Assembly: GCA_035495815.1 (NCBI GenBank)
Contig: DATJFH010000192.1
Span: forward strand, 1 to 54,280
Origin: DATJFH01 sp035495815
Lineage (GTDB): Bacteria > Acidobacteriota > Terriglobia > Bryobacterales > Bryobacteraceae
Direction of reading: 5' to 3'
Length of the DNA: 54,280 bases
The notes beneath the pieces were generated by a model. That model did not search any database and was not told the DNA's origin. It saw nothing but the letters and a program-made list of their open reading frames with translations. Shown piece after piece: positions 44,253-53,149 of the stretch. Numbering within the stretch: position 1 is the stretch's first letter; each line of letters starts with the position of its first letter. Both the position numbers and the translations under genes were made by a program.

Positions 44253-45893
44253 CTAGTTCGACGGCGGGCGCGGCGGTGCCGGCTTCGGCAGCTCCCGGAA
44301 GGAGAAGATGGGGTCGATGTCTACCGGCACATCGCGCGCCGATTGCAGCGACGCTTTCAGGTCGGCCGGGACTGTTCCGTACTTCTTGAACCAGGCCTCC
44401 GCGCGCGGCCCGTCTCCCGCCGCTTCCATTTCGAGCAGCTCTTTCGACAGGCGGGCGATCGCGCCCGGGATGCGGGCGTGGTCCACCCAGTAGCGGCCCG
44501 TGGCCGCGTCCCGCAAGATCGCCCTCTCCTGCGTCAGGTAGTTGAACTCCATCGTCTGGGCGATCCCGTGCGCTTCTCCGGCGCCGAAGCGAAGTGTACG
44601 AAAAATCCCCGCCACGTAAGAATCGTAATACTCGGGCAGCCGGGCTTTGGGGAGCGCCCCCTTATCCGCCAGCCACTTCACTCCGAACATGCCGACCACG
44701 TCAGCCTTGGCCTCTTCCAGACCTCCATAAGCCGGTCCGATGGCTTCGTTGATGCTGCTCTGCCGCTCGCCGCGGCGCGCGTACACGGGACCCAGTTCAT
44801 GGGAAATCTCATGCAGCAGGACCCCCGCCAGGTAGCCCTCCTCCGATACCCGCGCAGCCTGGTCCGGCCGCATCAGCTTGCGCGCCATGGGCACGACAAT
44901 GTGCTCCACTCGCGCCGCCATGAAATTCCGGAAGAAGATCTTCTTCGATCCCTTCTCCTGGTGAATTTTCGGATCGTTCGGCAGGTTGTCGGCCACGGCT
45001 TGATAGCCGTGCCGGAGATCCCCGGTGCGCAACGGCGCGTCCATCACTTCCATCGGAGTCACATGCTCCTGCTTCGATGGACGATCGCCCGAGAGCAGCG
45101 GCAGATGATCCTGGATTTCCGGAACGTAATTCTGAAATTCCGCCAGCTTCTTGCTTTCCGCTTCGTCGCGGATCAGGATGGACGCCCCGTAGGAGGTTTT
45201 CACGCCCAGCACGCCGTCGAGATACGTCTCGTAGGGAGCGAAGATCAGATCGAACTTCGGGTCCTTGAGATCCAGCCAGGCGAGATCGCTCTTGTAGTAA
45301 TCGTCGGTGAGCAGCGCGTCGGCGCGGAGCCGCAGAAAGTTGGCGAACGCCGGATCGGCGCTGAGCGCGGAGGCTTCGCGCAGCGCGGCCGCCGCTTTCT
45401 CGAGCTCGGTCTTGTAAAACTGGTGATACGGGATCCCCACCAGATCCTTGCCGCTCCAGCGGACCACGGTATAAGGGCTGTATATTTGAGCCCTCTTTTC
45501 CGGATGGCTCTTTACGTACTGCTCGATGCGCTCGCGCGTGAGACCGGGCGGGTAGAGCGCCCGTCCGGCAGACATAGGCTCCGTTCCGGCGAACGGCTTG
45601 TGCTCGTCGATGAAATCGAAGCGGCTGCCGTTGATCATGAGGAGACGGCGCAGCTTGGGATCGGTGGTCTTCCTCAGCAGCGTGAAGCCTTCCGGATCGC
45701 TCTGCTCCCAGAAGACCATCTCCAGATGCTGGCAGGCCTCCACGAGCTTGTCGATCATGCGGCGTTCTTTAGCGGTGTAGCGCTCCGCATGGAACGGCAT
45801 CCGGACCTCGCGGAAGCGCGCCAGACGCGCGTCCGGTGTGTCGGAGGCTTGTATCGCTAACAGCGCGAGTACGGCTACCAGGCCGGTTCGCAT
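44253..45893 (-). CDS. Secreted M49-like (dipeptidyl-peptidase III family) metallopeptidase
   Basis: The 546-residue product has a signal peptide (MRTGLVAVLALLAIQA) and a zinc site HEISHELG (His361, Glu362, His365) followed about 28 residues later by EEAKADVVG with Glu393/Glu394 as the third ligand. This pair matches the M49-like subfamily found in bacteria, often labelled NUDIX or MutT-related hydrolase by transfer; classic dipeptidyl peptidase III uses HEXXGH, one residue longer. It would remove dipeptides from oligopeptides. The frame also allows a start at 45938, overlapping the upstream gene stop as ATGA; the signal peptide favours 45893, but coupling is possible. Same direction as the upstream enolase-type gene, so likely one transcript. 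Confidence 0.8.
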   Translation of the reverse strand: MRTGLVAVLALLAIQASDTPDARLARFREVRMPFHAERYTAKERRMIDKLVEACQHLEMVFWEQSDPEGFTLLRKTTDPKLRRLLMINGSRFDFIDEHKPFAGTEPMSAGRALYPPGLTRERIEQYVKSHPEKRAQIYSPYTVVRWSGKDLVGIPYHQFYKTELEKAAAALREASALSADPAFANFLRLRADALLTDDYYKSDLAWLDLKDPKFDLIFAPYETYLDGVLGVKTSYGASILIRDEAESKKLAEFQNYVPEIQDHLPLLSGDRPSKQEHVTPMEVMDAPLRTGDLRHGYQAVADNLPNDPKIHQEKGSKKIFFRNFMAARVEHIVVPMARKLMRPDQAARVSEEGYLAGVLLHEISHELGPVYARRGERQSSINEAIGPAYGGLEEAKADVVGMFGVKWLADKGALPKARLPEYYDSYVAGIFRTLRFGAGEAHGIAQTMEFNYLTQERAILRDAATGRYWVDHARIPGAIARLSKELLEMEAAGDGPRAEAWFKKYGTVPADLKASLQSARDVPVDIDPIFSFRELPKPAPPRPPSN

Positions 45894-45934
45894 ATATTTA
45901 GGATGCCATACCGGCCGCAATCCGGGCGGCGGAA

Positions 45935-47131
45935 TCATGCTTTGTATTTTGCCAGCGTCTTTTCATTCAAGGTGACGCCCAGCCCGGGCCGCCGCGAAAG
46001 ATGGATATAGCCCTTGTCGAGGGCTTCGGGCGGGTCGACGAGCTCCGAGCGCCAGTCCGTTTCACCGTAGGAAAATTCCAGAATCTGGAAATTGGGCAGG
46101 GTGGCGCAGACATGGGCGGCAGCCAGGTTGCCTACCGGGCTCGCCGGACCGTGCGGCGCCACCGGCACTCCCGCCGCCTCGCACAGCGCGGCAATCTTTT
46201 TCAATTCCAGCATCCCGCCGCAATACTTCACGTCCGGCATCGCGATATCCACAGCCTTGCCGGCGATGTACGGCAGGAATCCCCTCACTCCGTAGATGGA
46301 CTCGCCGCCCGCCGTGGGCATTTTCGCTTCCCGATTGATACGCGCCAGGTTCTCCACCGGAACCGCGGGGGTGACCTCTTCCAGCCAGAACAGGTCGAGA
46401 TACTCCATGCGCCGCGCGAGCTGCAGTCCACGGTCGACGTCGAGGTGGCTGTGGACGTCCACCAGCAGGTCGCGCTTGGGGCCAATGACCTTGCGGACCG
46501 CGTCGGCGCGGGCGATCCCCATTTTCGTGAACTCCTCGGTGCGGGCGGCGTCGGAAAGATCGCGCGGCATGTCGTCGAACGGAGCCAGCTTGATCGCGTC
46601 GAACCCGGCTGCCACGGCGCGCTCGGCCATGGCCGCGAACCCCGCCGGCTCGCGGATTTCGGTCGAACGGTTGATGTTGGCGTAGTTGCGGATTTTCGGG
46701 TGAAGCAGCCCGCCGAACAGATCGTACGCCGGGACGTTGAATGCCTTGCCGCGGATATCCCACAGCGCCTGCTCGATGCCGCTCAGCGCGATCGCCGCCG
46801 GAGCAAAGCCTCGCGCGCCTTTCAGAATGGCCGGCTCGGCGGCGCCCCGCAGGTATTCGATATCGTAGATGCTGCGGCCCTTCAACAGCTCGAAAAACTG
46901 CTGAAGGTAGCGCCTGCGCTCCTCGTCGCCGCCGCCGTGGGAAGCGTCCCCGATGCCCGTGATTCCGGCGCTCGTCTGGAGGCGGGTCAGCATCCAGTTG
47001 CCGCGCTTGTTCACTTTCACGGTCAGGATTTCGAGCCCGGTGACCGTGATTGTCGCGACGTCGCGGTCCGGAGGAGCCGCCGGCGCGGCCGGTGTCAACG
47101 CCAGGGATTGGAGTAAACGCCTTCGTTGCAT
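45935..47131 (-). CDS. Exported enolase-superfamily enzyme (mandelate racemase/MLE type)
   Basis: The 398-residue product has a Tat-like N-terminus (MQRRRLLQSLALTPAAPAAP) and an MLE/MR fold with the barrel residues in order: Lys181 (DAIKLAPFDD), Asp225 (LLVDVHSHLD), Glu251 (FWLEE), Glu277 (TAGGES) and His327 (VAPHGPAS). This is the acid-sugar dehydratase or racemase chemistry, abstracting a proton next to a carboxylate with Mg2+. The substrate is unknown; exported versions are frequent in Acidobacteria and Planctomycetes. A TACAAT hexamer on this strand (47144-47139) ends seven bases before the ATG with no Shine-Dalgarno, so the mRNA may be leaderless. It is followed by the M49-like gene. Confidence 0.87.
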   Translation of the reverse strand: MQRRRLLQSLALTPAAPAAPPDRDVATITVTGLEILTVKVNKRGNWMLTRLQTSAGITGIGDASHGGGDEERRRYLQQFFELLKGRSIYDIEYLRGAAEPAILKGARGFAPAAIALSGIEQALWDIRGKAFNVPAYDLFGGLLHPKIRNYANINRSTEIREPAGFAAMAERAVAAGFDAIKLAPFDDMPRDLSDAARTEEFTKMGIARADAVRKVIGPKRDLLVDVHSHLDVDRGLQLARRMEYLDLFWLEEVTPAVPVENLARINREAKMPTAGGESIYGVRGFLPYIAGKAVDIAMPDVKYCGGMLELKKIAALCEAAGVPVAPHGPASPVGNLAAAHVCATLPNFQILEFSYGETDWRSELVDPPEALDKGYIHLSRRPGLGVTLNEKTLAKYKA

Positions 47132-47187
47132 TCGTCAAATTGTACCGCGCCGGGGACTTCGTGATAGTATTTTGATCGGCTGAAACC

Positions 47188-48039
47188 ATGCGCCCCTACC
47201 TGCTCTCCCTTTTGATCCTGACGCCCCTGATAGCCGCCGAGCGCGCGGTCGACCCCACCTTTCTGCGGCGCTCGATTTCCTCGGCGGCCGCCAAAGAGTC
47301 CGATATCGCCTCCTCCGGTTGCCGCTACAAGCCTTTGTTCGGCGCGGGTGACAGCCATCCCGCGCTGGCCAGGGGCGTGGCCCGCTTCGGGGAAATCACC
47401 GTGGATCCCGGCGCCGAGTCCAAAGCGGTTCAATATCCGAAAGAGGAGCAGGTTTACTTCATCAGCGAAGGAGCGGGCGAGCTGATTTATTCCGGCCGGA
47501 AGGTCAAGGTGCGTCGAAACGACTTCATGTACCTGCCGGCCGGTGTCAGCCACGGCCTCGCCAATTCCGGAACCGGCGCCCTCAAGGCCATCCTCATGGG
47601 ATTCAAGCTGCCGGCGGGGACGCCGTCCGGCGCAGCGGCGGCGGCGCCCATCATCGCCAATACCGATGACGTCAGGAAGCAGGTGGTCGGGAACCATCCC
47701 CCGTCGACGCTCTACCAGCTCATGATGGGCGATACGCGCAGCACGCGGGACAAGATCGCCGCCGGCCATGTGCTGACCAGCCTGTTCATCATGGAAATGA
47801 CTCCCGGCGGGACGAATTTTCCGCACCATCACGATCGCGAAGAGGAGATCTATCTGCTTCTCGACGGGACCGGCGACATGGTGGCCGGCGGAGGAATGGA
47901 CGGCGTCGAGGGCCGGCACGCTTCCAAGCCCGGCGACGCCTACTTCTTCCGCCTCAACTGCACGGTCGGATTCTACAACACCGGCTCGACCGCCGCCCAC
48001 ATCCTGGCGGTGCGGTCGCTCTACCCCTTCGGCAAGTAG
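47188..48039 (+). CDS. Secreted bicupin protein
   Basis: The 283-residue product has a signal peptide (MRPYLLSLLILTPLIAA) and two cupin domains. The first (about 60-150) contains EEQVYFISEGAGELIYSG and LPAGVSHG. The second (about 195-280) contains NFPHHHDREEEIYLLLDGTG, whose His-His and Glu are metal ligands, and KPGDAYFFRLNC. Bicupins include oxidases, isomerases and sugar-binding proteins; none can be chosen here. A TAGTAT hexamer (47165-47170) could be its -10 box. It is divergent from the enolase-type gene with 56 bases between starts. Confidence 0.84.
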   Translation: MRPYLLSLLILTPLIAAERAVDPTFLRRSISSAAAKESDIASSGCRYKPLFGAGDSHPALARGVARFGEITVDPGAESKAVQYPKEEQVYFISEGAGELIYSGRKVKVRRNDFMYLPAGVSHGLANSGTGALKAILMGFKLPAGTPSGAAAAAPIIANTDDVRKQVVGNHPPSTLYQLMMGDTRSTRDKIAAGHVLTSLFIMEMTPGGTNFPHHHDREEEIYLLLDGTGDMVAGGGMDGVEGRHASKPGDAYFFRLNCTVGFYNTGSTAAHILAVRSLYPFGK

Positions 48040-48075
48040 CCGCGCGGCGCTTTCCCTCGCCCGCACGTCTCTCCG

Positions 48076-48381
48076 TCACGGAATGTCGATCAGGATGTCA
48101 TCGCCCGCGATCTCGACAGCGTAGGTCGCCACCCGGATCCGCGGATCGTAATCGTGCGCCCCCGTCCGGCAGTCGAATTCCCAGGCGTGCCAGGGGCAGG
48201 TGAGCTGGCCGTCGTTGACCGCCCCCTGCCCCAGCGGACCGCCGCGATGAGGACAGATTCCCTCCAGCGCGTGTATCCGGCCGTCCACGTTGCAGATGGC
48301 GTAGCACACCCCCGCCACCATGGCCTCCATGACCGAACCGGACTGGAGTCCGGACACGGCGCCGACTTTAACCAATGCCAT
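48076..48381 (-). CDS. Rieske [2Fe-2S] ferredoxin
   Basis: The 101-residue protein is a single Rieske domain. Cluster ligands are Cys43 and His45 in GICPHRGGPLG and Cys62 and His65 in TCPWHAWEF, the ferredoxin type used by aromatic-ring dioxygenases and by NirD. It carries single electrons in the cytoplasm; no oxygenase or reductase gene is adjacent, so its partner is unknown. The gene starts next to the divergent binding-protein gene (30 bases apart). Confidence 0.93.
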   Translation of the reverse strand: MALVKVGAVSGLQSGSVMEAMVAGVCYAICNVDGRIHALEGICPHRGGPLGQGAVNDGQLTCPWHAWEFDCRTGAHDYDPRIRVATYAVEIAGDDILIDIP

Positions 48382-48411
48382 AACCCTGATTGTGGCAAGA
48401 TGGATTCGCCT

Positions 48412-49368
48412 ATGTCGAGGTTACTGCTGCTGGCGGCCCTGTTCGCGCTCGCCGGATGTCAACGGAGAAGCGAGTGCGTGATCGGCGTCGTGCCCAAAGG
48501 CGCCAGCCATATCTTCTGGCAGACCGTCCACGCCGGCGCGATCAAGGCTGCGGGCGAAGCCGGCTGCCGCATCGAATGGAACGCGCCCGCCCTGGAAATC
48601 GATTCCAGCCGTCAGATCGAGATCGTGGATGCGATGATCAACCGCAGGCTGGACGGCATCGTGCTGGCCCCCGTGGACAAGCAGGCGCTGGTGGCCGTGG
48701 TCGAGCGCGCCGGCGCCAGGGGAATTCCGGTGGTCATCTTCGATTCGGCCATCGACACCGAGAAGTATCTCTCCTACGTGGCCACCGACAACCTCGAGGC
48801 GGGCCGCATGGGCGCCCGGCGCATGGGAGAGATTCTCGGCGGCAAGGGAAAAGTAGGCGTGGTCGGGTTCATGGCCGGCAGCGCGTCCACCATGGAGAGG
48901 GAGGCGGGATTCCAGCAGGAGATCCGCAAGCTCTACCCCGGCATCGAGCTGCTGCCGGTCCAGTTCGGCATGGCGGACCGGGCCAAGGCGATGGCCGTGA
49001 CCGAGAACATGCTGGCGGCGCACCCGGACCTGGCCGGCCTCTTCGCCGACAACGAATCGAGCTCCGCGGGCGCCGTTCAGGCGCTGAAGTCGCGCGGGGC
49101 GAAGCACGTGAAGCTGGTGGCGTTCGACGCGTCCGACCAGTTGATCGAGGAGCTGCGGCAGGGCACGATCGATTCCATCGTGGTCCAGAATCCGTTCCGC
49201 ATGGGCTACGAGAGCACACACGCGCTCTGCCAGCAGCGGCAGGGCCGGACGCCGCAGCGAAAAATGGATTCGGGCGCCGCGCTCATCCGCAAAGAAGACC
49301 TGGACCGCCCCGGGACCCGGGAGCTGCTGTTTCCGGATATTCAAAAATACCTGAAGGAATCGCGCTGA
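48412..49368 (+). CDS. Sugar ABC transporter substrate-binding lipoprotein (orphan)
   Basis: The 318-residue product is a class B periplasmic binding protein of the ribose/galactose (Peripla_BP_4) type. The N-terminus MSRLLLLAALFALAGC carries a lipobox (L-A-G-C), so it is a membrane-anchored lipoprotein. Typical blocks are IGVVPKGASHIFWQTVHAGA, DGIVLAPVDKQAL, GIPVVIFDSAID and VATDNLEAGRMGA. The ligand is probably a sugar or sugar derivative. An in-frame ATG four codons upstream (48400) is an alternative start. No permease or ATPase gene is near. It is 87 bases ahead of the SelA-like gene in the same direction. Confidence 0.9.
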   Translation: MSRLLLLAALFALAGCQRRSECVIGVVPKGASHIFWQTVHAGAIKAAGEAGCRIEWNAPALEIDSSRQIEIVDAMINRRLDGIVLAPVDKQALVAVVERAGARGIPVVIFDSAIDTEKYLSYVATDNLEAGRMGARRMGEILGGKGKVGVVGFMAGSASTMEREAGFQQEIRKLYPGIELLPVQFGMADRAKAMAVTENMLAAHPDLAGLFADNESSSAGAVQALKSRGAKHVKLVAFDASDQLIEELRQGTIDSIVVQNPFRMGYESTHALCQQRQGRTPQRKMDSGAALIRKEDLDRPGTRELLFPDIQKYLKESR

Positions 49369-49455
49369 GTGGGTGTGGCGCGCCGGACCCCGCGCCTGGG
49401 CGAAGCCAACCCGCCTGCGCCGCCTGCGTTAAACTGATCTCTCAGGAGTAATGCC

Positions 49456-50628
49456 ATGCCAAACCGCCGTCGATTTCTCCAGGGCGTCACCACGCTGCCT
49501 CTGCTGGCCGCCCCCCTTCCAGCCGCGACACTCAAGCGCGACTACTTCAAAGAATTGGGCATCAAGCCGTTCATCAACGCCGCCGGCACCTATACCACCC
49601 TCACCGCGTCCCTCATGCAGCCGGAGGTGGTCCAGGCCATCGATTACGCTTCGAAGCAGTTCGTGCACCTGATCGACCTGCACGACGCCGTCGGCCGCCG
49701 CATCGCCGAGCTGATCGGCTGCGAGGCCGCCATGGTCACCGCCGGCGCCGCCAGCGCCCTCACCCTCGGCACGGCCGCCTGCATGACCGGAACCAACACC
49801 GACTTCATCCGCCGCCTGCCGGACACCACCGGAATGAAGACCGCGGTCATCATCCAGAAGTCCCACCGCTACGGCTACGATCACGCCGTGCGCAACTGCG
49901 GCACCCGGTTCGTCGAGGTGGAGTCGCGTGAGGAGCTCGAGCGCGCGGCCGCGGCCGGCGCCGTGATGATGCTGTTCTTCAACGCCGCCGACCCGCTGGG
50001 CCGGATCAAAGCGGCCGAATTCGCGGCCCTCGGCAAGAAGCACAACGTTCCGACTTTCAATGACGCCGCCGCCGACGCTCCGCCCGTGGATGCCCTTTCC
50101 CGCTACACGAAAATGGGCTTCGACCTGGTGACCTTCTCCGGCGGAAAAGGCATTCGCGGTCCCCAAAGCTGCGGCCTGCTCCTCGGACGCAAGGACCTGA
50201 TCGCCGCCGCCCGCCTCAATGGTCCCCCCAACAGCGACACCATCGGACGCGGCATGAAAGTGAACAAGGAAGAGTACCTGGGCATGATGGTGGCCGTCGA
50301 GCAGTACATGAAGCGCGACCACGCCGCCGAGTGGCGCGAATGGGAGAAGCGCGTCAAGATCATCGGCGACAGCGTGGGCCCCGTAAAAGGCGTGAAGACC
50401 GAAACCTTCGTGCCGGAAATCGCCAACGCCGTTCCGCACCTGCGGATCACGTGGGATTCGTCCGTGAAAATCACCTATGCCGACGCCGTCAAGCGGCTGC
50501 GCGAGGGTGACCCCTCGATCGAAGTCCGTCCCGGCTCGAAGGAAGCCCTCGAAGTCGCCGTCTGGATGCTGCAGCCCGGCGAGGCGCAGATCGTCGCCAG
50601 GCGCATTCGGGAAGTCTTGAAGAGCTAG
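49456..50628 (+). CDS. Exported SelA-like PLP-dependent enzyme
   Basis: The 390-residue product resembles L-seryl-tRNA(Sec) selenium transferase in fold, as the D-glucosaminate-6-phosphate ammonia-lyase-like family does. It starts with MPNRRRFLQGVTTLPLLAAP, a Tat-type signal, with AGGAG eight bases before the ATG. The family block PFINAAGTYTTLTAS, the aspartate in FNDAAAD and the cofactor lysine Lys231 in FSGGKGIRGPQ are present. It is not a true SelA: it has no selB or tRNA-Sec gene nearby, and members with this N-terminus are thought to act on amino sugars or amino acids. Export of a PLP enzyme is uncommon. It may work with the binding lipoprotein upstream. Confidence 0.85.
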   Translation: MPNRRRFLQGVTTLPLLAAPLPAATLKRDYFKELGIKPFINAAGTYTTLTASLMQPEVVQAIDYASKQFVHLIDLHDAVGRRIAELIGCEAAMVTAGAASALTLGTAACMTGTNTDFIRRLPDTTGMKTAVIIQKSHRYGYDHAVRNCGTRFVEVESREELERAAAAGAVMMLFFNAADPLGRIKAAEFAALGKKHNVPTFNDAAADAPPVDALSRYTKMGFDLVTFSGGKGIRGPQSCGLLLGRKDLIAAARLNGPPNSDTIGRGMKVNKEEYLGMMVAVEQYMKRDHAAEWREWEKRVKIIGDSVGPVKGVKTETFVPEIANAVPHLRITWDSSVKITYADAVKRLREGDPSIEVRPGSKEALEVAVWMLQPGEAQIVARRIREVLKS

Positions 50629-50662
50629 CCGGAACGGCTGCCCCGTTCGAAACCGGCGCCGG

Positions 50663-50893
50663 CTACGGCCGCGCCTGAAGCCCGATCTTGCCGGTCACCC
50701 GCCATTCTACCGGCGCCGTGACTCCTTTCTTGTCCATCACCGACTTTACCCGGCGGCGGACTTCGCTCGTATCCTCCTCCAGGTACACCGTCAGTTTGTC
50801 ATCGGGTAAACCCAGGCCGCTCACGCCTTCGATCCGCAAAACTTCGGGCGAGAGGCTGCGCTTGATCGCCCGAAGCTTTTCAGAATGCTTCAT
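50663..50893 (-). CDS. Small protein coupled to trypsin-like protease
   Basis: The 76-residue product contains VLRIEGVSGLGLPDDKLTVY, then LEEDTSEVRRRVKSVMDKKG. The Gly-rich G-V-x-G-x-G turn followed by a strand ending in VYLE looks like the segment LVGVGIGPKICGGK...VRFYVE in the N-terminal domain of the protease encoded just upstream. Its start overlaps the protease stop by four bases (ATGA), so the two are made together. No signal peptide or membrane segment is seen. It could be an inhibitor, chaperone or substrate mimic of the protease, but nothing in the sequence proves a role. Confidence 0.75.
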   Translation of the reverse strand: MKHSEKLRAIKRSLSPEVLRIEGVSGLGLPDDKLTVYLEEDTSEVRRRVKSVMDKKGVTAPVEWRVTGKIGLQARP

Positions 50894-51918
50894 CCTATCT
50901 CTAAGGATACTCCCAAGGCCTCCAATACGACAGCGATGTGATTGGCGATCGTGTGAGTCCGCGAGCCGGCGAAAAGCAATCCGGTGGCCCGTTTGGTGGC
51001 CCGGTCGACGATCAGCGCCCCGGAATCGCCGCGGTCGGAAAACATGCCCGCGTCGGCCCTGATCATGATCTGGTCCGTGAAGACGGCGTCGAACTCTCCC
51101 CCGGGATCTTCGTACGGGATCGTAATGTCGGCCTGGATATCGAACACCGACCCCCGCGTATAGCCCGTGGTCCGGCCGGTCTTTTCAACCTTCATCCCTG
51201 TTTTCGCCGCGACCGGATTGGCCGACTTGAGCGAGCCGACGCCCGGCATCAGCTGCGCCGATACCTTCGCGTTGGCCTGTATCTCCGCTATCGCGCAATC
51301 CACCGCGGCGCCGCCCGTTCGGCCGACTTTCACGAACTGCGTCAGGGCCGCGATCTGGTCGGTGGCTGCGTTGCCCCCGTCGAGCAATCCCGGCTGAAAG
51401 ATCGGCGCCCCCAGCGCCACGATGCCGTTCTCGGCCAGTACGTGGTTATTGCTCAGAATATAACGCGACCCGTTCCGGCTCACCACCGCCCCGAAAGTGC
51501 CCGCCATCACGAAAGTGTCCTTCGGCGGCGGAATCTTGAACCCGATCGACGAACCCGGACGCGCCGGACGGCGGCGCAGCCTGTTGTCCGACGCCGTGCT
51601 GAGCAGCCGGAACCGGCCGGTCGCCACCACATCCGTTGGAATGCCGTCGATTTCGGACGGCAGCATACTCTCTTCCGTCAGGCCCGATGGCGGCACCTTC
51701 TGCTCCACGTAAAAACGAACGGCCCGGGTGCTCGTCTCTTTTCCGCCGCAGATCTTCGGCCCGATCCCGACCCCGACAAGGTTGGATCTGGGATGCGCCG
51801 AGACCGCCGCCGACAGCGCGAATCTCTCCAGGTTGCTCGGCGGCGCCGCCCGGGCAAGGAAGCGCCTCGTCATCGCTTTTTTCGCGTTTTTGAGGTCTTC
51901 GTGAGAATAACGTGGCAT
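50890..51918 (-). CDS. Trypsin-like (S1-fold) serine protease
   Basis: The 342-residue product has an N-terminal domain (about 30-105, with LVGVGIGPKICGGK and REIDGIPTDVV-like text) and a chymotrypsin-type domain with catalytic His159 (LSNNHVLAENG), Asp207 (AAVDCAIAEI) and Ser299 (DRGDSGALIV). This arrangement is that of NAL1-like proteases, of plant and bacterial origin. No signal peptide is found, so it should act inside the cell, unlike most S1 enzymes. The start at 51918 is chosen over the ATG twelve codons upstream because it gives the MPRYSHEDLKNAKKAM start normal in this group; this is a judgement. Cotranslated with the 76-residue protein downstream. Confidence 0.84.
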   Translation of the reverse strand: MPRYSHEDLKNAKKAMTRRFLARAAPPSNLERFALSAAVSAHPRSNLVGVGIGPKICGGKETSTRAVRFYVEQKVPPSGLTEESMLPSEIDGIPTDVVATGRFRLLSTASDNRLRRRPARPGSSIGFKIPPPKDTFVMAGTFGAVVSRNGSRYILSNNHVLAENGIVALGAPIFQPGLLDGGNAATDQIAALTQFVKVGRTGGAAVDCAIAEIQANAKVSAQLMPGVGSLKSANPVAAKTGMKVEKTGRTTGYTRGSVFDIQADITIPYEDPGGEFDAVFTDQIMIRADAGMFSDRGDSGALIVDRATKRATGLLFAGSRTHTIANHIAVVLEALGVSLEIG

Positions 51919-52028
51919 GGCTCCGACAATAGTGAAATCAGTTGTCGAAATCAAGTCCGGCTTGGTAAGCCAGGCCGCGTTTATCCGCGCGGATTACATC
52001 CCATTTTCCGGCTCGAAAACCTGCCCGG

Positions 52029-53147
52029 TTATCCGGCCGGCGACCACAGCGCCTTTCTCAGAACGGCATGCGGCGACCCTTTTTGCGTTTCGTACCAGAC
52101 CGTCACCAGCTGCCCGTCCGGTAATTCCACCGTGCTCGGATAGCCCACGTCGCCCCCCGGCGCGTCCTCGGAGATGGTCATCGGGCCCGACCACGTTTTT
52201 CCGTGATCCGCGCTGATCCGCGCCTGGTTCCCGAAGGGAGCCCGGCGGTAGCCGTACGACATCAGCAGGCGGCCGTCCCGAAGCTTCAGCAGATGCGACG
52301 GTAATCCCCACACGCCGATCGCGTGCGGAGTCGTCCACGTCTTCCCGCCGTCGGACGATTCGCACTGCAGCGTCTCGCCCGCGTTCGCCGGACAGTGATT
52401 GCGGATATGCGCGATGAGGCTCCCGTTCGCCGCCTCCACCGCGTGCAGCTCGTGATACTCCTCCACGTTATCCCCGGGCCTCGCCGGGATGTCGGATAGC
52501 CAGCTCCACGTCCTGCCGTCATCCCGCGATTCGGCCACTCCGACCTTCCTGCCCGGCTCCCAGAGCTGCTTGCCGGCGTAAATCAGCCGCCCGTCGGCGA
52601 GCGCGACCGGTCCGTGCGGGCTGTTGAGAGGAACTCGGTACGGCGCCGACCACGTCATTCCGCCGTCGGTCGAGCGCTGCATCCACGTGCCGAGCAGCGC
52701 CTGCCGCTGCTGTTCGGTGGCCCTCCGGTTGACCGCCTCCCAGCGCGACTGCTTCCCGGCGGGCCAGTCCTTCGCCCGCTCGAGCAGCGGCTGGTAGGCC
52801 AGCGACGTGAACGTGGTCACCAGCAGCGCTCCGGACCGCGTCTCCAGCACCCCGGCGTCCCGGTCGTCGATCGGCGTGTCGAGGACAACCTCGGGCCAGC
52901 TCCACGTCCGTCCGCCGTCGGACGACCGCATCAGCTCGACGCGTCCGAACGGACATACGTGCGCCTCCCGCCCGCCCGAACAGACCACCAGCAGCTCCCC
53001 GTTCCTGCGCTGCGCCAGCGTCGGCCAGCCGTGGTAGAACTCCGGCTGCTGGCTGATCGTGGCGATGGATTCCACTCGCGCCCGTGGCGCCGATCGGGCC
53101 GCCGGCGCCAGTGCGGCGGATGTCAGCAGGGCTCGCCGTGTAAGCAT
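52029..53147 (-). CDS. Exported sialidase-like beta-propeller (BNR repeats)
   Basis: The 372-residue product has a Tat-like signal (MLTRRALLTSAALAPAARS) and five Asp-box repeats: SSDGGRTWSW, STDGGMTWSA, SRDDGRTWSW, SSDGGKTWTT and SADHGKTWSG. These mark the six-bladed exo-alpha-sialidase fold. Arg triad residues are not certain, so it could be a sialidase or another glycoside-active or binding propeller. It starts two bases after the stop of the aldolase gene and belongs to the same leftward operon of sugar-acid genes, which fits release of sugar acids from glycans. Confidence 0.87.
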   Translation of the reverse strand: MLTRRALLTSAALAPAARSAPRARVESIATISQQPEFYHGWPTLAQRRNGELLVVCSGGREAHVCPFGRVELMRSSDGGRTWSWPEVVLDTPIDDRDAGVLETRSGALLVTTFTSLAYQPLLERAKDWPAGKQSRWEAVNRRATEQQRQALLGTWMQRSTDGGMTWSAPYRVPLNSPHGPVALADGRLIYAGKQLWEPGRKVGVAESRDDGRTWSWLSDIPARPGDNVEEYHELHAVEAANGSLIAHIRNHCPANAGETLQCESSDGGKTWTTPHAIGVWGLPSHLLKLRDGRLLMSYGYRRAPFGNQARISADHGKTWSGPMTISEDAPGGDVGYPSTVELPDGQLVTVWYETQKGSPHAVLRKALWSPAG

Positions 53148-53149
53148 AG

